NCBI GenBank assembly: GCA_020434605.1
Contig: JAGRAL010000122.1
Location: 1 to 8,711, forward strand
Origin: Bdellovibrionales bacterium
GTDB taxonomy: Bacteria; Bdellovibrionota; Bdellovibrionia; Bdellovibrionales; UBA840
Direction of reading: 5' to 3'
DNA length: 8,711 nt
In this document: positions 1 through 6,443 of the stretch, in pieces
Position numbering within the stretch: position 1 is the stretch's first letter
How the letters are laid out: each line of letters opens with the position of its first letter
Notes under the pieces: model-generated
Seen by the model: only the letters and a program-made list of their open reading frames with translations
What the model was told of the DNA's origin: nothing
Databases searched by the model: none
Translations under genes and position numbers: made by a program

Positions 1-523
1 GAAATTCATCAACGATAATAATTGGGTATGCACGAGAAAAAATTTCTTTAAGCTTTTTAGATTTTGTGAAAATCTCTTTTACCTTTTGAGCGAAAAGATC
101 AAATCCAATGATTCCTTCGTCATCAAAAATACGCACAAACTCTTGGTGTCTTTCATCGGCTTTTAGATGAGACATTTTCACAGCAGCGTCGGCAGGATTG
201 ATAAGTGCAAGTGGAGATATCGAACTAATCAAATAGCCATGACTTTTTAGGATGTTCCAAAAGAATCCATGGTAGGTATTAACCTCAATCCGTTTTAGAT
301 TATCCTTACTAATGCTTTGTGAAGCACTCTCTTGAACTCTTGCAACAGTCGCCCTAGCAAAACTCAAAAATAGAATTTTCTGGTGCTTATTCAATGAACC
401 TATTTCTTTGTCTGCCTTAACAAGAGCGATTGTTGTTTTCCCAGAGCCAGGCCCACCAAGAACAATCATGTTTGTTTGGCAGTTAAGTATGACCTGTCGT
501 TTATCATCTATCTGAAGTGTCAT
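1..523 (-). CDS. UvrD/Rep-like superfamily 1 helicase, GajB-like (C-terminus beyond the window edge)
   Basis: Partial gene: only the first 174 codons lie in the window. Seen: an N-terminal Q-motif-like stretch (IDDKRQ, residues 5-10), Walker A GGPGSGKTT (23-31), a motif Ia-like strand (ILFLSFARAT, near 50-60), and the start of motif II, IIIVDEF, whose D172-E173-F174 are the last full codons. This order is that of UvrD/PcrA/Rep superfamily 1A helicases, which translocate on single-stranded DNA using ATP. The ATG lies 6 bases after the stop of the OLD-type nuclease gene. A GAGGG (527-531) overlaps that stop, so translation is probably coupled. Known: class 2 OLD nucleases are typically paired with such a helicase, and in Gabija the two form one complex. 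Inferred: this is the GajB-equivalent subunit. The 2B domain and the motifs after II cannot be assessed. Confidence 0.9.
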   Translation of the reverse strand, partial: MTLQIDDKRQVILNCQTNMIVLGGPGSGKTTIALVKADKEIGSLNKHQKILFLSFARATVARVQESASQSISKDNLKRIEVNTYHGFFWNILKSHGYLISSISPLALINPADAAVKMSHLKADERHQEFVRIFDDEGIIGFDLFAQKVKEIFTKSKKLKEIFSRAYPIIIVDEF

Positions 524-529
524 AGTCCC

Positions 530-2311
530 TCAGACGAGTACTTCGATTGGATTAGCTTCGGGTGTAGGTTGTGGAGGTTCGGTATGGGTCTTAATCGCCT
601 CAATTGTGGTTTTTATGAAGTCTGGAAATTCATTTAAAGCACAGCCCTCTAGTAAATTGGCAGCTCCTGATGCCCCTTTGCTCCATCCAAAGTATTTTTC
701 TAAACCTGCCTTTATTTCGTCATCTGTCGATGTCGCATTAGGTGTAGGAGTTATATGATTTGGCCAATCACCATCTGCGACTAAAGCCAGAGCAAAAGTC
801 TTTAGCCGTGATGCTGGCACACCTTCTAATACTAATTTTTCAAATGTCTTTACCGAAGACTCAAAACCCACATCAATAGCGGCTATGATTTTTAGTCTCT
901 GTACTTCTTCTTGCTTGTCATAGATAGCATAGACTGTTTTACCAAGTGACTTTAAGAGTTTTCCAATAGGTTCAATTTGTGAATCACTTTCGGCGTCAAT
1001 AACAGAAATACCAAGAGCCTCTAATGATGAGTATTTATTGGGATCAAGTTCATTTAATCTTCGAGCAGCAACTGGAATGGAATCGTACTCTGTTCGTCCT
1101 TCAGCTATCAAAACTCGTTTTGATAGCAGTGCCTCACAATATTTCTTTCTAAATTGTTCTTTAAATTGTTTTCTCTTGATCGTGTTAGGAAAACTTGCAG
1201 GAACAGAGCGAATCACCCCGTTATTGTTTTGTAAAACAATAACCTCAGAAGGATCAAATTCTTCAAGAACATAGGGAGAGTGAGACGTAAACAACGCCTG
1301 TGCTGATTGCTTGCGAATTGTTGAAATGATTCTCTTTTGCGTATGAGGAGGGATAGCAATTTCAGGTTCTTCCATAGCAAAGATAACATTCTTCTTTAAC
1401 TCAGCAATCATAGACAACATAGAAAGAACCAAAGTGTTTACGGTTCCCGTACCTTGCTTTTTAAATGGAGCAATATGTTTATCACCATTTGCTTTTGTTG
1501 CACCAGTAGCGATAAATGCATTTAGATTTTTTCTAAGATTTTCACGAGTAAGATCCGTTACTTTTAATTGAGGATCAGTACCCCATTCTGATGGAACAAA
1601 ATTTCTTAAAGCATTCTGAATCCCTGTAAGGATAGTAGAAATGCCCAGTTCAGGGTTTGCTACGATTGGAAGCCTTCGAAGTTGAACCAAAACATCTTCC
1701 CACAACTTTAATTTGATTTCACGCAGGTCTAAAATAATATCTAAGAGTGATCCACGCTCTAAACTAAGTGCTCTCGATCCTGTTCTTAATGTTCTCAAAA
1801 TCAGGAATCCACACTGTCTTTTGTCTTTTGTTGAAAACTTCGTTAAGGTTGAATCGTCTTTAACTGGTGAACAGTAAAATGTGTCACCAATAAAATCATC
1901 TTCTTCTGTGTCATATGAACCAATAAATTTAACTCTCAATGCCGATGAGACATGCTCGGAATCCGTTTCCTCTGCGGGAGGCTCTGTAAGTAATGTATTT
2001 GTACTGTTGTTCCACCATTCAAGATTATCCTTAAAATACGTCTCTTGCTCTTCAGATAAATCAGAAATAATAACTTCAGAACTAATTTCTATGTTATTAT
2101 CAGCGACCAAATAATCACCAGCGTAAAAATCATGTTCATCTATGACAGGACGATGTTTCATTCTTTCTGGACCAAGCGCGAGGTCAATAGCCTCAAGAAT
2201 GGTGGATTTTCCAGTGTTATTATCACCTACAAGAACACCATGATTAGGAAACAGGATCTCTCCATCTTTGATCCCTCTGAAGTTTTTTATAACAATTTTT
2301 ACTATTCTCAT
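530..2311 (-). CDS. Class 2 OLD family ATPase/TOPRIM endonuclease, GajA-like
   Basis: A 593-residue protein, close to the size of Gabija GajA (about 580). From the N-terminus it shows an ABC/SMC-like ATPase with Walker A GDNNTGKST (29-37), a signature-like GTGTVNT before the Walker B, Walker B FAMEEPEIAI (E314-E315), and a switch histidine in TSHSPYVL (H344). A C-terminal TOPRIM domain starts at RVLIAEGRTE (E404, E408), with a later acidic strand IYDKQEE (D465). The tail is proline-rich (PPQPTPEANP). Known: GajA couples NTP sensing by the ATPase domain to DNA cleavage by TOPRIM, and it assembles with GajB. The start is placed at the ATG (2309-2311) because AGGA lies 9 bases upstream. A TTG at 2320 would extend it by three residues but directly abuts that AGGA. 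The UvrD-like gene follows at once. OLD-family assignment is firm; membership of Gabija in the strict sense is inferred. Confidence 0.9.
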   Translation of the reverse strand: MRIVKIVIKNFRGIKDGEILFPNHGVLVGDNNTGKSTILEAIDLALGPERMKHRPVIDEHDFYAGDYLVADNNIEISSEVIISDLSEEQETYFKDNLEWWNNSTNTLLTEPPAEETDSEHVSSALRVKFIGSYDTEEDDFIGDTFYCSPVKDDSTLTKFSTKDKRQCGFLILRTLRTGSRALSLERGSLLDIILDLREIKLKLWEDVLVQLRRLPIVANPELGISTILTGIQNALRNFVPSEWGTDPQLKVTDLTRENLRKNLNAFIATGATKANGDKHIAPFKKQGTGTVNTLVLSMLSMIAELKKNVIFAMEEPEIAIPPHTQKRIISTIRKQSAQALFTSHSPYVLEEFDPSEVIVLQNNNGVIRSVPASFPNTIKRKQFKEQFRKKYCEALLSKRVLIAEGRTEYDSIPVAARRLNELDPNKYSSLEALGISVIDAESDSQIEPIGKLLKSLGKTVYAIYDKQEEVQRLKIIAAIDVGFESSVKTFEKLVLEGVPASRLKTFALALVADGDWPNHITPTPNATSTDDEIKAGLEKYFGWSKGASGAANLLEGCALNEFPDFIKTTIEAIKTHTEPPQPTPEANPIEVLV

Positions 2312-2320
2312 CTTTGCCAA

Positions 2321-2324
2321 TCCT
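2321..2324 (-). promoter_or_regulatory. Ribosome binding site deciding the start of the OLD-type nuclease
   Basis: AGGA on the minus strand lies 9 bases from the ATG at 2309-2311. It directly touches the alternative TTG at 2318-2320, so it cannot serve that codon. It therefore supports the ATG start. Confidence 0.6.
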
Positions 2325-2380
2325 AATCGCTATTTTGAAAAATATTGAGGGGCGATTTATTAATGTAACTGTTAAAAAAA

Positions 2381-2409
2381 ATTAGAGCATTCCAATAAAA
2401 TTATGACAA
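2381..2409 (-). promoter_or_regulatory. Sigma-70-type extended -10 promoter for the nuclease-helicase pair
   Basis: On the minus strand, a -35 box TTGTCA (2404-2409, 5 of 6 to consensus) is followed by a 17-base spacer (2387-2403) and a -10 box TCTAAT (2381-2386, 5 of 6). The spacer ends in TGC, giving the extended -10 TGn motif. The bases upstream of the -35 are AT-rich. Transcription would start near 2373-2375, leaving a leader of roughly 63 bases before the nuclease ATG. Nothing in the 134-base gap to the methyltransferase gene looks like a terminator. Read-through from that gene is possible, but this promoter should make the defence pair independent of it. Confidence 0.65.
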
Positions 2410-2445
2410 GAGAATACAACTCGAATTTATTTAGTTTATTCTATT

Positions 2446-2979
2446 CTAGTGAATTACTTGAAGGACTTTGTTTTCAGATTTGGACCTGAAAATATAAAGA
2501 GACAGCGATAATGCAAATAACGCAGCATTTAATGGGTTTAGTATCACCAATCCGATCTCTGAAACTACATACCCAAAATACATCGGATGCTTGACGTAGC
2601 CATAGACTCCAGAGCGAACAACGCCTCGATTGGCTGGTGAGATACCTATTGAAGTTCCAAGCTCAACTGTAGCAAGAACGACTATTAAAAAACCAAATAT
2701 TGCCAGAAGATCAGACGCTAAAAATAGTGTTTTTGTTGAAACTGTAGAGTCTAAATACAAAAGCGGCATCGCAGACGAAAGATAGGCCAAAACCGTTAAG
2801 AGCTTCGGCCCCTTTGATTGAGCAGGATTTCTTTTCAAAAAGAAATAACCAGCGGCAAAATCCCTCAAGACCAAAAGCAAGAAAAAGATAAGCTGAGTTT
2901 GTTGCCAGCGATAAAACGCAACAAAACCAAACCCAACCATCATTGCTGATCCGAAATATTTGCCGTAATCCTTAGACAC
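2446..2979 (-). CDS. ICMT/PEMT-type membrane methyltransferase, CzcN-like
   Basis: A 177-residue hydrophobic protein with about four membrane segments. Its C-terminal half carries the family signature: LGTSIGISPANRGVVRSG, then VYGYVKHPMYFGYVVSEIG, then a last hydrophobic stretch and a charged tail (RSKSENK). Known: the arginine/G-x-Y-x-x-x-R/K-H-P-x-Y region of isoprenylcysteine carboxyl methyltransferase-like proteins binds S-adenosylmethionine in the membrane. Bacterial members have varied, mostly unknown substrates. CzcN and NccN of cobalt-zinc-cadmium-nickel resistance operons belong here, which fits the divergent CzcA-type pump gene. The start is set at GTG 2979: AGGA (2987-2990) lies 7 bases upstream, and the previous gene's TAA ends one base before. 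A GTG at 3006 would add nine residues but has no good ribosome site. Family assignment is firm; substrate and metal link are inferred. Confidence 0.85.
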   Translation of the reverse strand: MSKDYGKYFGSAMMVGFGFVAFYRWQQTQLIFFLLLVLRDFAAGYFFLKRNPAQSKGPKLLTVLAYLSSAMPLLYLDSTVSTKTLFLASDLLAIFGFLIVVLATVELGTSIGISPANRGVVRSGVYGYVKHPMYFGYVVSEIGLVILNPLNAALFALSLSLYIFRSKSENKVLQVIH

Positions 2980-2980
2980 T

Positions 2981-3268
2981 TTAGATTCCTGGCTCGCTTC
3001 GATCACGAAGAGATTGGAACTCTGGCCGTTTAATAACTCTAATCAACGCATCCTCAGCGCCGATAGCCTGTAGATAACGAAGTGCCTGTCGAGCAATTTC
3101 TTCATTTAACTGTTCATGGTTTGTGATCTGAGGAAACTCTTCACTAAGACCAGTATAAGTAAACGGAACAGTTTCACCAGTTGTAGCAACTTCTTTTCTA
3201 AGCTCGATGAGCTTTGTCATCTTGTGCTCTTCAACTTCAACAGAAAGGTGTCGCCCACGGACACTCAC
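2981..3268 (-). CDS. Small protein of unknown function, coupled to the methyltransferase gene
   Basis: I do not recognise this protein. From GTG 3268 it has 95 residues; from the internal ATG at 3220 (M17, MTKLIELRKEV) it has 79. The ATG is slightly favoured: GAAG lies 8 bases upstream of it, whereas nothing like a ribosome site precedes the GTG. It is soluble, charged and without cysteines. A predicted amphipathic helical region (NEEIARQALRYLQAIGAED, then ALIRVIKRPEF) fills the C-terminal half. Its TAA is one base from the GTG of the ICMT-type gene, so the two are almost certainly co-translated. Its start faces that of the RND pump gene with only 14 bases (GTG) or 62 bases (ATG) between them. 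A small regulator or a partner of the methyltransferase are both possible, but no DNA-binding or metal-binding motif is visible. Confidence 0.65.
   Translation of the reverse strand: MSVRGRHLSVEVEEHKMTKLIELRKEVATTGETVPFTYTGLSEEFPQITNHEQLNEEIARQALRYLQAIGAEDALIRVIKRPEFQSLRDRSEPGI
2987..2990 (-). promoter_or_regulatory. Ribosome binding site deciding the GTG start of the methyltransferase
   Basis: AGGA within the last codons of the upstream small gene lies 7 bases before GTG 2979. The arrangement is stop TAA, one A, then GTG, a classic termination-reinitiation junction. Confidence 0.6.
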
Positions 3269-3282
3269 ATTAAGGTGCTTAT

Positions 3283-6200
3283 ATGATTAACAGAATAATA
3301 CATTTTTCAGTTTACCATCGAGGAATCGTACTAGCATTTGTGGCCCTCTTAATTGCTGGAGGTATTTATAGCTTCCAACATTTGCCAATTGATGCAGTAC
3401 CCGATATTACGAACAATCAGGTTCAAGTAAATACAGTCATTGAAGGCCTTGCTCCCGAGGAGATCGAAAGAACAATTACTTTTCCAGTAGAATCCTCTAT
3501 GAGAGGTATTGCTGGAGTAGAACAAGTACGTTCCATCACTCGTTTTGGACTTTCACAAGTAACAGTAGTTTTTAAAGACTCTGTCGATATTTATCGAGCA
3601 AGACAACTAGTCGCTGAAAGACTTCAGGGTGTCGATGATGAATTGCCGCCCGGTGCTGAGTCTACATTAGGTCCTATTTCGTCTGGTCTCGGAGAAATCT
3701 ATCAATACGTTTTAGATTTTGAAACTGTCGAAAAAGATCCAAAGAAACGTCTTGAACAACTTATGGAAGTTAAAGCTCTCCAAGATTGGTTCATTAAGCC
3801 AAGACTTCTTACAGTTGAAGGAGTTGCCGAAGTTAATACATCGGGTGGTTTTGAGAAGCAGTACCACGTTCAGCCAGATCCTCGTAAGATGGCATCTTAC
3901 AGAGTTCATTTTGGTGAGATTTTAGAAGCGCTCCAGAAGGTGAACAGAAACGTCGGCGGCGGATATATTGAACAATCTGCTGAGCAGTTTCTTGTTCAGG
4001 GTGTTGGTCTTTTAAAATCACCTAAAGATATCAAAGATGTTCCAGTTAAAACTTTAGATAACTTTAGAGTAATTACGATTGGTGATATCGCCGATGTAAA
4101 ACTCGGAAAAGATTTACGTACAGGTGCAGCTACCTACAATGGGAATGAAGTTGTTTTAGGTACAGTCATGATGCTGTTGGGAGAAAACAGTAGAACTGTT
4201 TCTACAAGAGTAGATGAGAAAATCAAAGAAATCATACCTACTCTCCCTAAAGGTATTTATTTAAAAACGGTCTATAATAGGTCTGATCTTGTAAATGCCA
4301 CTCTTGGTACGGTTGAACACAATCTCCTTTTTGGCGCAAGCCTTGTGGTTATAGTTCTTTTATTTCTTCTTGGAAATATCAGAGCTGCTATAGTGACAGC
4401 ACTTACCATTCCTTTTGCGCTTCTCTTCACATTTTTAGTGATGAAGCCACTTGGAATTTCTGGAAACCTTATGAGCTTAGGAGCTTTAGATTTCGGAATT
4501 ATCGTGGACGGAACTGTTATCGTTTTGGATAACTGTGTGAGGTATATTCACGATAAGACAAAATCTTTAGGTAGAAAGTTAACAAGAGAAGAACTTCAAC
4601 AAGCCATCTACGAAGCTACAGTGGAGATTAGGCTTGCCGCTGGTTTTGGTGAGCTAATCATCGTGATGGTATTCTTACCAGTTTTCGCCTTAACAGGTAT
4701 AGAAGGTAAGATGTTTATTCCAATGGCCTCAACATTTGGCATTGCAGTAATTGGCGCGCTCATTCTTTCGTTTACTGCGGCTCCAGCTCTTGCAAGCTTA
4801 ATCCTCTCTGGAGATGCTGAAGACAAAGAACCAAGAGTTATGAAGTGGGCTCAGAAAATCTATTTGCCCCTTCTAAATCTTGCAGTAACTAACCAAAGAA
4901 AAACAATTGGAATGGCTATAGCTTCTGTTGTTATTGGTTTAGGTCTTTTCTTAACGAGAGGAGCTGAGTTTTTACCACAATTAAGCGAAGGTTCTTTTGC
5001 CTTTCACATGATTAGACCCGTGAACTCTAGCATTACTCAATCTGTTGAGTATCAAAGAAAAGCAGATCAAATTATTAAAGAAAACTTTCCAGAAGTAGAC
5101 GATGTCTTCTCTCGTATTGGAACAAGTGAAGTTGCAACTGACCCAATGGGTGTGAACGTTTCAGATACTTATATCATGCTCAAACCTCGTGAAGAGTGGA
5201 AGCGTGAGGGACTATTTAAGAAAACCTATCAAGAGCTAGTAAATGAATTTGTAGCTAAACTTGAAAAGTATGCTCCAGGACAAAACTATCTTGCTTCGCA
5301 ACCTATTCAAATGCGCTTCAATGAGCTTTTAGAAGGTACAAGAGCTGACGTTGCTGTAAAAATTTATGGACCAGATTTGAAAGTCAATATGGATCTTTCT
5401 AAAAAGATTCAGGCTGTCGTTGGCACAGTCGAAGGCGCTGGAGACGTTGAAGTAGACCTTGCTGGCACGTCACCTGTGTTGAGAGTTGAGCCAAGAGACG
5501 GAGTATTAAAATCATTTGGCGCTAATCTTAGCGATGTACTTGAGACAGTATCGGTTGCTCTTGGCGGCGAAGAGGCAGGCTATATCTACGAAGGTGATCG
5601 TAAGTTCCCAATAGTTGTTAGACTCAGCGAAGAAGATCGTGCTGATTTAGATACAGTGAGAGATTTACCAGTGGGCTTAGCAGGAAACGCCACAACTTCT
5701 TTATCCACTATTGCAAATTTAAACTTTCAAGAAACATTTGGATCAGTGAATAGAGAAAACGGCTCTAGAAGATCAGCGGTGCTTATCAATCTTCGAGGAC
5801 GTGACGTTGAATCTTTTGTTGAAGAGGCACAAGAAAAAGTAAAACAAGAAGTGAAATTGCCTGAAGGTTATTTCGTTGAATGGGGTGGAAATTTTAAGAA
5901 TTTAAACAAAGCTAAAGCCCGTTTAATGGTTTTAACACCAATTGCGTTTGCACTTGTTCTGATGATGATTTATGCAGCCTTTGGAAGTATTGCACAAACT
6001 CTACTTATTTTTATTTGCGTACCATTGGCTCTCGTTGGAGGAATCGTAAATCTAATTATCTTGGGGTTGCCGTTTAGTATTTCAGCTGGAATCGGCTTTA
6101 TTGCACTTTCGGGTATTGCTGTTCTTAACGGGGTGGTTTTAGTGAACTACTTTAATCAGTTAAGAACTCAAGGCATGTCCGGTGTCGCACTTATTAAAAA

Positions 6201-6432
6201 AGCTACGGCAATTCGATTAAGACCTGTGTTGATGACAGCACTCGTAGCGATATTTGGGTTTATTCCAATGATGCTATCAACAGGTATTGGATCGGAAGTA
6301 CAAAGACCGCTCGCCACAGTTGTCATTGGTGGAATTATCTCTTCCACACTTTTAACTTTAGTTGTGTTACCAGTTTTATATTTAGTATTCGAAAAACATA
6401 TGACCAAATTTAGTCAGAAAATTTCTCATTAA
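3283..6432 (+). CDS. czcA: Heavy-metal RND efflux pump, CzcA type
   Basis: A complete 1049-residue protein, normal for HME-RND pumps. Seen: TM1 (about 13-31) followed by LPIDAVPDITNNQVQVNT; a large periplasmic loop to about 346; TM2 from about 348; and a TM4 relay segment with D403, D409 and D416. A second periplasmic loop begins at FLPQLSEG (563 on) and contains ATDPMGVNVSD (M622) and QPIQMRFNELLEG (R678-F679-N680-E681). The final membrane block ends near 1038. These signatures are those of CzcA-like proton/divalent-cation antiporters. The methionines that CusA uses for Cu(I)/Ag(I) appear to be replaced (V and E at two of the three places), which argues for Zn/Co/Cd/Ni-type substrates. AAGG sits 7 bases before the ATG. 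It is first in a tight plus-strand operon and needs a periplasmic adaptor that is not seen here. D416 replaces the usual glutamate. Family firm; substrate inferred. Confidence 0.95.
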   Translation: MINRIIHFSVYHRGIVLAFVALLIAGGIYSFQHLPIDAVPDITNNQVQVNTVIEGLAPEEIERTITFPVESSMRGIAGVEQVRSITRFGLSQVTVVFKDSVDIYRARQLVAERLQGVDDELPPGAESTLGPISSGLGEIYQYVLDFETVEKDPKKRLEQLMEVKALQDWFIKPRLLTVEGVAEVNTSGGFEKQYHVQPDPRKMASYRVHFGEILEALQKVNRNVGGGYIEQSAEQFLVQGVGLLKSPKDIKDVPVKTLDNFRVITIGDIADVKLGKDLRTGAATYNGNEVVLGTVMMLLGENSRTVSTRVDEKIKEIIPTLPKGIYLKTVYNRSDLVNATLGTVEHNLLFGASLVVIVLLFLLGNIRAAIVTALTIPFALLFTFLVMKPLGISGNLMSLGALDFGIIVDGTVIVLDNCVRYIHDKTKSLGRKLTREELQQAIYEATVEIRLAAGFGELIIVMVFLPVFALTGIEGKMFIPMASTFGIAVIGALILSFTAAPALASLILSGDAEDKEPRVMKWAQKIYLPLLNLAVTNQRKTIGMAIASVVIGLGLFLTRGAEFLPQLSEGSFAFHMIRPVNSSITQSVEYQRKADQIIKENFPEVDDVFSRIGTSEVATDPMGVNVSDTYIMLKPREEWKREGLFKKTYQELVNEFVAKLEKYAPGQNYLASQPIQMRFNELLEGTRADVAVKIYGPDLKVNMDLSKKIQAVVGTVEGAGDVEVDLAGTSPVLRVEPRDGVLKSFGANLSDVLETVSVALGGEEAGYIYEGDRKFPIVVRLSEEDRADLDTVRDLPVGLAGNATTSLSTIANLNFQETFGSVNRENGSRRSAVLINLRGRDVESFVEEAQEKVKQEVKLPEGYFVEWGGNFKNLNKAKARLMVLTPIAFALVLMMIYAAFGSIAQTLLIFICVPLALVGGIVNLIILGLPFSISAGIGFIALSGIAVLNGVVLVNYFNQLRTQGMSGVALIKKATAIRLRPVLMTALVAIFGFIPMMLSTGIGSEVQRPLATVVIGGIISSTLLTLVVLPVLYLVFEKHMTKFSQKISH

Positions 6433-6438
6433 GGAGGG
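6431..6438 (+). promoter_or_regulatory. Strong ribosome binding site overlapping the pump stop codon
   Basis: AAGGAGGG begins inside the TAA of the pump gene and lies 5 bases before the lipoprotein ATG at 6444. It is by far the best Shine-Dalgarno sequence in the window, suggesting that the lipoprotein is made at a high level relative to the pump. Confidence 0.7.
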
Positions 6439-6443
6439 AAACC

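Noticed and set aside
2312..2320. TTG start giving the nuclease three extra residues (MAK)
   Set aside because: The only ribosome-site-like sequence, AGGA, directly abuts this TTG but is 9 bases from the next ATG.
1038..2326. Three plus-strand open frames opposite the nuclease gene
   Set aside because: The nuclease frame carries all conserved motifs; these antisense frames are Ser/Leu-rich and lack initiation signals.
2374..2381. Run of eight T on the minus strand after the methyltransferase gene, as a possible terminator
   Set aside because: No hairpin precedes it, and it overlaps the edge of the likely -10 box.
2980..3006. GTG at 3006 as the methyltransferase start
   Set aside because: It has no good ribosome site and would overlap the upstream gene by 26 bases, while GTG 2979 has AGGA at 7 bases and follows the stop by one base.
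3712..4021. Short open frames on both strands inside the pump gene
   Set aside because: They overlap a firmly identified RND pump frame, have no ribosome sites and show no protein-like composition.
4608..4826. 72-residue antisense open frame inside the pump gene
   Set aside because: Shadow of the coding bias of the pump's membrane segments, with no independent support.
6168..6407. 79-residue antisense open frame at the pump's 3' end
   Set aside because: Mirror of conserved RND membrane-helix coding; no start signal.
3283..6432. Assignment of the pump to the Cu/Ag (CusA) group
   Set aside because: Sequence around M622 and R678-E681 follows CzcA, and the CusA methionines seem replaced, judged by an alignment from memory.
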